Positions 22,042 to 29,208 of a DNA stretch of 36,472 nucleotides are shown here, in pieces. The DNA is from Clostridiales bacterium (GTDB taxonomy: Bacteria > Bacillota > Clostridia > Saccharofermentanales > Saccharofermentanaceae): positions 1 to 36,472 of the forward strand of contig JAGAAI010000002.1 of assembly GCA_017615325.1 (NCBI GenBank). The letters are read 5' to 3'. A program made the translations under genes and the position numbers. Positions within the stretch are counted from its first letter, which is position 1. The number at the start of each line of letters is the position of its first letter. A model generated the notes under the pieces. The model worked only from the letters and a program-made list of their open reading frames with translations. It was not told the origin of the DNA and did not search any database.

Positions 22042-22617
22042 ATGTCCGCAAGACCCGGATTGAATGATTCATTAGACGGCAAGACATTCAGGAATTATTA
22101 CTATCTCAAGGAAGAGCTGGTTGCATTCTGCAGGGCTAATAATCTGCCGGCATCTGGCAGCAAGATCGAATTAACTGACAGGATAGCGGTATTCCTTGAC
22201 ACGGGCGAGGTCTTAAAGCCCGTGAAGAAGTCCCGCGCAAAAGCTGTCCTGACAGAAGATCTGACCGAAGAGTCGGTAATAGAATCAGGCTTTGTCTGTT
22301 CCGAGCGACACCGCGCATTCTTTAAGTCAAAGATAGGCAAGTCCTTCTCCTTTAACGTATTGTTCCAGAACTGGCTCAAAGCCAATGCCGGCAGGACTTA
22401 CGGGGATGCGATCGCTGCATATTATGAGATCGCCGAAGATAAGAAAAAGAAGAAGACAAAGATAGATAAGCAGTTTGAGTATAATACTTATGTGAGGGAC
22501 TTCTTCGAAGACAACAAAGGACGGTCTTTGGAGGATGCTATCACCTGCTGGAAATACAAGAAGAGCCTGCCGGGGCATAACCGGTATGAGAAGGAAGATC
22601 TGGATGCTTTGACATGA
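22042..22617 (+). CDS. SAP-domain protein with DUF6434-like C terminus
   Basis: 191 residues. The N-terminal part (~15-60, 'YYLKEELVAFCRANNLPASGSKIELTDRIAVFLDTG') is a SAP-type helix-extended-helix motif that usually binds DNA or RNA. The C-terminal 'KQFEYNTYVRDFFEDNKGRSLEDAITCWKYKKSLPGHNRYEKEDL' matches the repeated pattern I associate with DUF6434 ('YxRDFF...G.S...AI.CW..K...PG'). 'HRAFFKSKIGKSFSFNVLFQNWLKANAGRTYGDAIAAYYE' is a related second unit. No catalytic motif is evident. It starts three bases after the AlbA/ATPase stop, so translational coupling and a shared nucleic-acid role are likely, but the function is unknown. Confidence 0.72.
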   Translation: MSARPGLNDSLDGKTFRNYYYLKEELVAFCRANNLPASGSKIELTDRIAVFLDTGEVLKPVKKSRAKAVLTEDLTEESVIESGFVCSERHRAFFKSKIGKSFSFNVLFQNWLKANAGRTYGDAIAAYYEIAEDKKKKKTKIDKQFEYNTYVRDFFEDNKGRSLEDAITCWKYKKSLPGHNRYEKEDLDALT

Positions 22618-22654
22618 AACTGATGCTTAAGAATCGAACCGGAGGACAGAAACA

Positions 22655-23611
22655 ATGAATGATGGAAGACTCGTTGCGATAGGGGAGGCCCTGATCGATT
22701 TTATACCTTCCAGGACAGGCTGCGGATTCGATGAAGTGGATTCTTTTTTTCCTGCTGTCGGAGGGGCGCCCGCCAACGTGTGTGCGGTCTTCTCGCGCTT
22801 AGGCGGAAGGTCTTTGTTCCTGACGCAGCTTGGTGACGATCCATTCGGGCATAAGATATTAAACACTCTGAATGAAGCCGGGATCGATACTTCTTATGTG
22901 GCGCTCACTGACAAGGCCAACACCGCGCTTGCTTTCGTAAGTCTCGCACCAGACGGCAACAGAACTTTTTCTTTCTACAGGAAGCCGTCTGCCGACATGC
23001 TCTATACGCCTGATCAGATCGATGGGGCAGCATTTGAAGACATCTATGCACTCCATTTCTGCAGTGTATCGCTGGGGGATTTCCCAATGAAGGATGCCCA
23101 TTACCGCGCGATCGAACTTGCCAAGCAAAACGGTGCGATCGTAAGCTTCGATCCGAATCTCCGCTTCATGCTCTGGGACGATAAGGATGCCCTGCGCATG
23201 GCAGTAAATGAGTTTATCCCAAAGACTGATGTTCTCAAGATCTCCGACGATGAACTCGAGTTCATTACGGGCGAAAAGAGTGTTGAATATGCCCTGCCGC
23301 TATTGTTTTCGAAAGGCATAAGACTTCTGCTCTTTACCTGCGGCAGCGAGGGCATGAAAGCATATACCAAGAACTGCAGCGCATCTGCAAAAGCACCCCA
23401 AGTCACAGCTGTTGATACGACGGGTGCAGGCGATGCTTCGATCGGATCTTTCCTTTGGAAACTTAAGGATATGGGATATAATGATTCCAATCTGGATGAG
23501 ATCAGTGCTGAAGATCTTGAGAAGGCCTTGGAATTTGCCGTGAAATACTGTGCTATAAGCGTGCAGGCTAAGGGTGCGATACCTTCGTATCCGTCCATTG
23601 AAGAATTATAG
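22655..23611 (+). CDS. scrK: PfkB-family carbohydrate kinase, probable fructokinase
   Basis: 318 residues. ACCGGAGG precedes the ATG. PfkB signature 1 'VGGAPANVCAVFSRLGGRSLFLTQLGDDPFG' and signature 2 'VDTTGAGDASIGSF' with catalytic Asp260 and the anion-hole GAGD. N-terminal 'VAIGEALIDFIP' and 'FYRKPSADMLY' are typical of ribokinase-like fructokinases. It phosphorylates fructose to fructose 6-phosphate with ATP in the cytosol; other PfkB sugars cannot be excluded. No sucrose transporter or hydrolase lies nearby. It is 37 bp after the SAP gene and 9 bp before a GNAT, so it is probably co-transcribed. Confidence 0.88.
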   Translation: MNDGRLVAIGEALIDFIPSRTGCGFDEVDSFFPAVGGAPANVCAVFSRLGGRSLFLTQLGDDPFGHKILNTLNEAGIDTSYVALTDKANTALAFVSLAPDGNRTFSFYRKPSADMLYTPDQIDGAAFEDIYALHFCSVSLGDFPMKDAHYRAIELAKQNGAIVSFDPNLRFMLWDDKDALRMAVNEFIPKTDVLKISDDELEFITGEKSVEYALPLLFSKGIRLLLFTCGSEGMKAYTKNCSASAKAPQVTAVDTTGAGDASIGSFLWKLKDMGYNDSNLDEISAEDLEKALEFAVKYCAISVQAKGAIPSYPSIEEL

Positions 23612-23620
23612 GAGAAAGAC

Positions 23621-24088
23621 ATGATAATAAGAAGATTTGAAGAGAAAGATGCAGAGAAGGTTGCAGCCCTTATCTGCAAGACGATAAGCATATCAAACGT
23701 TAAAGATTACCCCAAAGATCTGATGGATGAACTGATCAGGTCAGAGACGCCCGAGCATGTTCTGGGACTGGCTTCCTGGACCCACTTTTATCTTGCCTGC
23801 GAAGACGATGAGATCATAGGGTGCGGTGCCATTGGTCCTTATTGGGGCAAAGAAGATGAGAGCAGTCTTTTTACGATCTTTGTTCTGCCTGAGTGCCAGG
23901 GTAAGGGAGTTGGGAAAGCCATCGTTGAAACGTTAGAGCAGGATGAGTTTTTCCTTCGCGCAAAGAGGATAGAGATCCCCGCATCTATTACGGGCGTACC
24001 CTTCTATCTCAAGATGGGCTACGACTATAAGGACGGGATAAAAGAGCCTGACGAGGAACATATCATCCGCATGGAGAAGTTCCGCTGA
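23621..24088 (+). CDS. GNAT-family N-acetyltransferase
   Basis: 155 residues with GGAGAAAGAC before the ATG. GNAT motif A is 'LFTIFVLPECQGKGVGKAIVETLE', with the acetyl-CoA pyrophosphate loop Q-G-K-G-V-G. The N terminus 'MIIRRFEEKDAEKVAALI' and C terminus 'ITGVPFYLKMGYDYKDGIKE' fit the standard fold. Substrate unknown. It is the last gene of the 20.6-24.1 kb run and converges with the MATE gene, with only 5 bp between the stops and no terminator visible there. Confidence 0.85.
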   Translation: MIIRRFEEKDAEKVAALICKTISISNVKDYPKDLMDELIRSETPEHVLGLASWTHFYLACEDDEIIGCGAIGPYWGKEDESSLFTIFVLPECQGKGVGKAIVETLEQDEFFLRAKRIEIPASITGVPFYLKMGYDYKDGIKEPDEEHIIRMEKFR

Positions 24089-24093
24089 CTCTA

Positions 24094-25437
24094 TCATTCC
24101 TTAGGAAGTTTCGCGAAAAAGTTAGCAACGAAAGGTATGCAGGCGAATGTCGTCATGACATCCGCCACTGCCTGCGCGACCTGGATCCCGCCTAAGCCCC
24201 AGATCCAGCTGAATGCCAGAAGGATCGGGATGAAGAAGAGGCCGTTTCTAAGTGACGACAGGAAGGTTGCGTTGAACTTGTAGCCGATGCTCTGGAACAT
24301 CATGTTGCTGCAGACCTGGAAGGGTACGAAGAAGAGAGCGATGCACTGGGCATGGAGCGCGGGTATGCCGATAGCAATAACTTCCGGGTCGTCCCTGAAT
24401 ACCTGGATGCAGGATCCTGCGTTAAGGAAGACTATGAAGGCTGCGATACCGAGCATCAGGGTTCCGAAGGAGAATGTAAAGAAGAATCCCTTGCGGACTC
24501 TGGTGTATTTGCCGGCGCCGTAATTGAAGCCTGCTACAGGCTGGAAGCCCTGACCTATTCCCAATACAGCGCTGAAGATAAACATGCTGATCCTGTTCGC
24601 GATGCTCATGGCTGCGATAGCGGCATCGCCGTATTCGCCGGCCGCATTGTTTAAGAGCATGGTCGAAATGCTGGCAAGGCCCTGGCGGGCAAGGCTTGGA
24701 AGACCTGTGGTTATGATGTCTCCCAAGGTCTTCGCATTGAACTTTACATACTTGATGTTAAGAGAACTCTGAGTCTTTCTTAAGACAAACATTGTAAGGA
24801 GCAGAGCCCATGAAACATACTGGGATATAGCAGTCGCAAGACCTGCGCCCAATATGCCCATTCCCATGTACTGCATGAAGAGGGCATCAAGGAAGATGTT
24901 GAGTACGCCGCCTGATGTAAGGCCGATCATGGCAAAGAAAGCGCGCCCTTCGTATCTTAAGATATTGTTCATGACGCAGCTTGATACCATTGCAGGGGCT
25001 GCGCAGAGGATGCACATTGCATATGTTTTCGCATAGGGAAGGATGGTGGGAGTGCTGCCTAAGAGCACCATGAGAGGTGTAAGCAGAATGCTGCCTAAGA
25101 TAAGGATCACGAAGCCCGATATGAGAGCTGCGTAGAATCCTGTCGATGAGAACTTCCTTGCGCTGTCGATGTCCTTCTGTCCTAACTTGCGGCTGATGAT
25201 GCTTCCGCTTCCGTGACCGAACATGAATCCTATTGCCTGAAGGATAGACATCAGGCCTAATACGACACCTGTTGCACCGCTCGCAGATGTGTTGATCTGA
25301 CCGACGAAATATGAGTCGGCCATGTTGTAGAGAGTGGTTATGAACATGCTGACCATAGTCGGCAGGCCGAGTTTAACGATCAGGCCCTGGACCGGCATCT
25401 TGGTCATCATATCGAATTGTGTCGCATATTTTTTCAT
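24094..25437 (-). CDS. MATE-family multidrug/organic cation efflux protein
   Basis: 447 residues with twelve hydrophobic segments. Features: 'LGLPTMVSMFITTLYNMADSYFVGQ' (first MatE repeat), 'GHGSGSIISRKLGQKD', 'TTGLPSLARQGLASISTMLLNNAAG' (start of the second repeat) and 'GIGQGFQPVAGFNYGAGKYTRVRKGF'. This is the DinF/NorM-type fold common in clostridia, using Na+ or H+ gradients to export cationic compounds. AGGGA lies upstream of the ATG, and an ATATAAT precedes it at about 25456-25462. It is divergent from the esterase/TetR operon, so that TetR may also act here. Confidence 0.92.
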   Translation of the reverse strand: MKKYATQFDMMTKMPVQGLIVKLGLPTMVSMFITTLYNMADSYFVGQINTSASGATGVVLGLMSILQAIGFMFGHGSGSIISRKLGQKDIDSARKFSSTGFYAALISGFVILILGSILLTPLMVLLGSTPTILPYAKTYAMCILCAAPAMVSSCVMNNILRYEGRAFFAMIGLTSGGVLNIFLDALFMQYMGMGILGAGLATAISQYVSWALLLTMFVLRKTQSSLNIKYVKFNAKTLGDIITTGLPSLARQGLASISTMLLNNAAGEYGDAAIAAMSIANRISMFIFSAVLGIGQGFQPVAGFNYGAGKYTRVRKGFFFTFSFGTLMLGIAAFIVFLNAGSCIQVFRDDPEVIAIGIPALHAQCIALFFVPFQVCSNMMFQSIGYKFNATFLSSLRNGLFFIPILLAFSWIWGLGGIQVAQAVADVMTTFACIPFVANFFAKLPKE

Positions 25438-25460
25438 CTTTAATTCCCTAGAGATTATAT

Positions 25461-25470
25461 AACGCGCGTT
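25461..25470. promoter_or_regulatory. 10-bp palindrome next to the MATE promoter
   Basis: AACGCGCGTT is a perfect palindrome abutting the minus-strand ATATAAT. It is a possible repressor site. The stretch 25471-25560 shows nothing else. Confidence 0.35.
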
Positions 25471-25560
25471 CTAAGCGCACAGAGTAATTTTTTACCACTT
25501 TTTGCTATTTCTTTCAAGAATAATGCATTTGGCTGTCTGCTGAAAAATCTGAAAAGAATG

Positions 25561-25606
25561 TTGACAGGGAGGACATTGTCAATTAAAATGAAACTACTTT
25601 CATTTT
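25561..25606 (+). promoter_or_regulatory. Promoter and TetR-type operator of the esterase operon
   Basis: TTGACA (25561-25566), 17-bp spacer, TAAAAT (25584-25589). A perfect 9-4-9 palindrome, AAAATGAAA-CTAC-TTTCATTTT (25585-25606), covers the -10 and the start point. A second dyad, TTGACA/TGTCAA (25561-25582), covers the -35. The operon's second gene encodes a TetR protein, the expected binder. Confidence 0.8.
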
Positions 25607-25621
25607 TACGGGGTTTGAGAT

Positions 25622-26731
25622 ATGAGTGATATCATGCTGCCTGCTCCCACAGGCGAATACAAGGTCGGAACAAGAACATTTTCTGTTACGGACGATAGCA
25701 GGACAGAGCTTTTGGGAGATAAGGCGGGGCAAGCCAAGCGCAGGCTCTTTGCAAGGTTCTACTATCCTGTGGCAGCTGAATCTGTCGAGGGAATGGATCA
25801 GGCAGTCGTTATGTCTGAGACAAAGCTTAAGGCCCTGGCCAAGACTTTCCATATGCCGATAAAAAGCGACACTCATTTTGATTCGTTCTGTTATCAGGAT
25901 GCAAAGCCTCTGGGGAAATTCCCTCTGATAATATTCAGCCACGGTATGGGATCTTATGCCGAATCCAACCATCAGATGTGTATAGATCTTTGCTCAAATG
26001 GTTACAATGTCCTGGCGGTGGGCCATGCTTTCGAGTCGGTTGCAAATGAATACGATGACGGCACGGTCGACTATATGGACAAGACCATCACCAAGAGAGT
26101 CTACGATCCTTATCTAAGAGGCACTTTTGCACTCCTGAAATTGATGGGAGATAAGAATAGCAGCAACGAAGAAGCATACGCGAAGTTCAAGGCCTTCCAG
26201 GATAAGTACGCGAGGTTCATTGTCGGGAGAATGGAAGAGCGGGTAAAGGACATAAAGTTCATAACGGATGAAGCTTGCAGGCGTTATTCTGACTATATCG
26301 ATGATCCTGATAACATCGGCATATTCGGACATTCGATAGGAGGTGCGACTGCATATTATCTTTGCATGACCGACGACAGGTTCAAGGCCGGCATGAATTT
26401 AGACGGTATGCTATGCGGCAATTACGACGGCATGGTCATGAGAAAGCCTTTCTGCCAGATCAGCTGCGACGATGCCATCAACACGGAAACGAAGGTCGCG
26501 ATCAACACTGAGGCGCCTTACTACTGGGAACTCTTCAAGGGCATGAGACACCAGGGTTTCTCGGATCTTAAGTTCTTCATACCGGTCAAGGCAGTCACGG
26601 GCAAGATGCCTTCTGACATGATGCATGAGAATTTGTGTAAAATAGGGAAGAGCTTTTTCGATAAGCACATCAAGGGAATGGATATAGAAGTATTCCAGCC
26701 CGACAATGAATGGATCCAGAGGAGAAGATAA
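25622..26731 (+). CDS. Alpha/beta hydrolase, platelet-activating-factor acetylhydrolase-like
   Basis: 369 residues. 'PLGKFPLIIFSHGMGS' (oxyanion strand), nucleophile elbow 'GIFGHSIGGATA' with Ser238, acid Asp261 in 'GMNLDGM', and likely His310 in 'GMRHQGFSDL'. 'TGEYKVGTRTFSVTD' and 'RLFARFYYPV' at the N terminus are typical of the PAF-AH/dienelactone-hydrolase-like group. No signal peptide, so cytosolic. It probably hydrolyses a small ester or lactone, possibly a toxic compound sensed by the partner TetR. The stop codon TAA shares its last base with the ATG of the TetR gene (26731), a coupled arrangement. Confidence 0.85.
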   Translation: MSDIMLPAPTGEYKVGTRTFSVTDDSRTELLGDKAGQAKRRLFARFYYPVAAESVEGMDQAVVMSETKLKALAKTFHMPIKSDTHFDSFCYQDAKPLGKFPLIIFSHGMGSYAESNHQMCIDLCSNGYNVLAVGHAFESVANEYDDGTVDYMDKTITKRVYDPYLRGTFALLKLMGDKNSSNEEAYAKFKAFQDKYARFIVGRMEERVKDIKFITDEACRRYSDYIDDPDNIGIFGHSIGGATAYYLCMTDDRFKAGMNLDGMLCGNYDGMVMRKPFCQISCDDAINTETKVAINTEAPYYWELFKGMRHQGFSDLKFFIPVKAVTGKMPSDMMHENLCKIGKSFFDKHIKGMDIEVFQPDNEWIQRRR

Positions 26732-27390
26732 TGCCTAAGGTCAGCGAAGAATACATTGCCAACAAGCGCAAGTCGATCGTTGATGCCGCGCACAGATTGT
26801 GTCTTGTAAAACCCGTCAGCACCGTGACCATGACCGACCTCATCAATGAGACCGGAATGGCGCAGGGCGGGATCTACAGGTATTTCAAGGACATAGATGA
26901 AGTCTTCAGCGCCATGTTGCTTGACCTCAGGGAAAGCTATTCGATCAAGGACGGAGTGGATGAGATCTTTGCTGGTTCCGATAAGCGCCCCCTCGGTGAT
27001 TCGATCGACATGATCTGTGATCTTCTTGCTGACAGCATGGAAAAGGAACTGATGGATATCCAAAAGATCAATTTCGACCTGTCGGTAATGGCGATAAATG
27101 AACCCGAACGAACAACAAAGATCTTAGGCGGGATAAAGGGTGAAGGCAACCTTGAGCATCTTGTGAGCAAAACGGAGGAGCTGCTCAAGAAGGCTGCAAA
27201 GAAGGGGGATATCAAACCTGTCATGCCGGTAGAAGACATAATGAAGTTTATCTCATCAGCCTATAGCGGCATCCAGATGAACTGCATAATCGGAGCCTGC
27301 TACAGGACATCTCCCATGGGCGGATACGAGCCGCGCCCTTTGTTTAAGACTTTGGCTCAGACTATAAGATTTCTTTTCGGCGAGTCCTGA
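26731..27390 (+). CDS. TetR/AcrR-family transcriptional regulator of the esterase operon
   Basis: 219 residues from the ATG at 26731, preferred over an ATG at 26710 because GAGGAG lies just upstream and it overlaps the esterase stop by one base. The HTH is 'RKSIVDAAHRLCLVKPVSTVTMTDLINETGMAQGGIYRYFKDIDEVFSAML', classic TetR. The C-terminal ~150 residues are helical and should hold the ligand pocket. The 9-4-9 palindrome over the esterase promoter is its probable operator, giving negative autoregulation released by the esterase substrate or a related molecule (inference). Confidence 0.9.
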   Translation: MPKVSEEYIANKRKSIVDAAHRLCLVKPVSTVTMTDLINETGMAQGGIYRYFKDIDEVFSAMLLDLRESYSIKDGVDEIFAGSDKRPLGDSIDMICDLLADSMEKELMDIQKINFDLSVMAINEPERTTKILGGIKGEGNLEHLVSKTEELLKKAAKKGDIKPVMPVEDIMKFISSAYSGIQMNCIIGACYRTSPMGGYEPRPLFKTLAQTIRFLFGES

Positions 27391-27467
27391 TATTTTTTGA
27401 ATAAATACTATTCGTGCAGATATTACTGTTTTTAAGGCAGATATTTCATTTTGTGAAGATCTCATAA

Positions 27468-27476
27468 TGCTATAAT
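27468..27476 (+). promoter_or_regulatory. Extended -10 promoter of the PEBP-like lipoprotein gene
   Basis: TGC-TATAAT with no good -35 at the usual distance. It lies 28 bases before the start codon. Confidence 0.5.
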
Positions 27477-27503
27477 CAGATAAATACATATGGGAGGGAC
27501 ATT

Positions 27504-28643
27504 ATGAAAAGGATTTTGATAACTGCTGCAACGGCAGCACTTGCTGTAACGATGCTCGCTGGATGCGGAAGTCAGCCGGCTCCGACAGAGCCCTTCGAAC
27601 CTCAGCGTAAGGAAGAGGTTGAAGGAATCTTTTTTACCGAAGGCATGATCCAGTGGGAAAAGAACAGTACCGTAACTTTAGTCCAGAAAGAAAAGGACGG
27701 CGAGTGGATAAAAGAAGACACTAAAGTCGCAGAATGGAAGATCTCACCGGACTGCATTCTTGACGATACGGTATGGATAATCGAATCTGATGATGCATCT
27801 TCTCTTTATTCCAAACTCGGCAGTTCTTTCAAGAACAAGAAAGCAACAGTCCGCATGCTTTTCGGAAAAGTAGGGGAGATCAAGGATTCCACAGTTGGCC
27901 AGAAAGAAGACGGAACACCCAGGCTGGAATTTAACAGCAATGCAACATGTGATCTGATCTTTGAGTGCGAAGGGAATAAGCTTCTCTTTGAGGGTGCTAA
28001 GTTCAACGGCGGCTATGTTTATGAAGACGGCACAGCCGAACTCAAGATAGATTACGGTCAGGGCGAAGGTCTTTTGAGCGTACCCTCAAACATAAGAAAG
28101 GGCGATATGGATAACTTCAAGAATTTCCTCCCGTCCGAGACGGATAAGATCAAGCAGGCTTCGGATAACTACATCTCGCTTGTTCCTTTCGATAACCTGC
28201 CGACATTTAAGGCTACTTCAAGCAACGTCAAGGACGGTGTCTGGGACGACAAGATCACCAACACCAAGCACGGCGAAAACATCTCTCCGGAACTTTCCTG
28301 GGAAGCCGTTGAAGGTGCAAGCCAGTATGTGGTCATCATGATCGACGCCCAGTGGCTCCACATGGATGTGTTTACGACGGAGACCTCCATCGCTGAAGGT
28401 GCGATTGGCAGGGGTGAGAAGGGTGCCCAGTATGTAGGACCCTATCCGCCGTCAGGCACGCACACATACTCCGTATTCATCTTCGCTCTGAAGGATGATT
28501 TCGAGAAGGCGAACCTTTATTTTGACTCCGGCCTCAACAGCCTTGAGAAGATCTTTAAGGGTCTTGATTCCGACAAGAACGGCAACACCGGCAATGTTAT
28601 CGCATACGCAAGACTTGACGGCAATTACACGCATAAAGACTAA
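27504..28643 (+). CDS. Lipoprotein with C-terminal YbhB/YbcL (PEBP-like) domain
   Basis: 379 residues. Lipobox MLAGC (Cys21). Residues ~40-220 form an unknown beta-rich N-terminal domain beginning 'EGIFFTEGMIQWEKNSTVTLVQKEKDGEW'. Residues ~223-375 match bacterial PEBP (Raf-kinase-inhibitor-like): 'TSSNVKDGVWDDKITN', 'GENISPELSWEAVEGASQYVVIMID', 'AQYVGPYPPSGTHTYSVFIFAL'. The usual D-x-D/H pocket is represented by 'MIDAQWLHMDVF'. Bacterial PEBPs bind small anions or lipids, and their role is not settled. Here the domain is surface-attached. GGGAGGG precedes the ATG. It lies upstream of the BlaI/M56 operon but has its own promoter. Confidence 0.85.
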   Translation: MKRILITAATAALAVTMLAGCGSQPAPTEPFEPQRKEEVEGIFFTEGMIQWEKNSTVTLVQKEKDGEWIKEDTKVAEWKISPDCILDDTVWIIESDDASSLYSKLGSSFKNKKATVRMLFGKVGEIKDSTVGQKEDGTPRLEFNSNATCDLIFECEGNKLLFEGAKFNGGYVYEDGTAELKIDYGQGEGLLSVPSNIRKGDMDNFKNFLPSETDKIKQASDNYISLVPFDNLPTFKATSSNVKDGVWDDKITNTKHGENISPELSWEAVEGASQYVVIMIDAQWLHMDVFTTETSIAEGAIGRGEKGAQYVGPYPPSGTHTYSVFIFALKDDFEKANLYFDSGLNSLEKIFKGLDSDKNGNTGNVIAYARLDGNYTHKD

Positions 28644-28679
28644 GATTTCTGTCCATTAAGTTTTTTCTCCGAAAACCTG

Positions 28680-28732
28680 TTGACAAACAAGGTCTACTGC
28701 GCTAGACTTACATTAGGTCTAGTGTAATAGAC
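28680..28732 (+). promoter_or_regulatory. Promoter and twin operators of the BlaI/M56 operon
   Basis: TTGACA (28680-28685), 17-bp spacer, TAGACT (28703-28708). Two sites of the form GTCTA-N6-TAGAC lie at 28692-28707 (over spacer and -10) and 28717-28732 (just past the start), exactly 25 bp apart. Tandem dyads over a promoter are how BlaI/MecI/CopY repressors act. The leader (28733-28842) can fold into short hairpins but shows no named element. Confidence 0.75.
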
Positions 28733-28842
28733 CTTTTGCCGTTTCATACGGAAACATCTGTGCGCAGGATGTGGATGTGTGAGCGCCCCGGCCGGGAGCG
28801 GCATACAAAATAACGAATAAGACGGTTACATAAGGAGAGACC

Positions 28843-29205
28843 ATGGAAGACTTTATCTTGTTTGACAGCGAATACAAGTTGATGGAGATCGTTTGGGACA
28901 ATGAGCCCATAAGATCCGGAGATTTAGTTAAGATCTGTCTCGAGAAGTTCGACTGGAAGAAATCGACTACATATACGGTCCTTAAGAAGCTCGGCGAAAA
29001 GGGTGTTCTTAAGAACGACGATGCAGTGGTTACTTCCCTGATCGCAAAAGAACAGGTCCAGGAGATACAGAGCGAGCAGATGGTCAACAAGAGTTTTGGG
29101 GGATCTTTGCCGGCTTTTGTGAGTGCTTTTCTCAAAAACAGCAGTCTCACGAAGGAAGAGGCGGAAGAGCTGATGGGTCTGATTTCAGAACATATCGGGG
29201 AATAA
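28843..29205 (+). CDS. BlaI/MecI/CopY-family transcriptional repressor
   Basis: 120 residues. The winged HTH is 'SEYKLMEIVWDNEPIRSGDLVKICLEKFDWKKSTTYTVLKKLGEKGVLKND', the hallmark BlaI pattern with 'K(S/T)TT.TVL.KL..KG'. The C-terminal helices ('SLPAFVSAFLKNSSLTKEEAEELMGLI') serve for dimerisation and hold the usual cleavage region. AAGGAGAGACC precedes the ATG. It is followed after 3 bp by the M56 sensor gene. The expected cycle: signal, M56 proteolysis, BlaI cleavage, release of the twin operators upstream. Confidence 0.93.
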   Translation: MEDFILFDSEYKLMEIVWDNEPIRSGDLVKICLEKFDWKKSTTYTVLKKLGEKGVLKNDDAVVTSLIAKEQVQEIQSEQMVNKSFGGSLPAFVSAFLKNSSLTKEEAEELMGLISEHIGE

Positions 29206-29208
29206 AAG

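Noticed and set aside
28717..28738. Intrinsic terminator (GGTCTA/TAGACC followed by TTTT).
   Set aside because: It lies just after a consensus promoter and matches the second operator copy, so a repressor site is the simpler reading.
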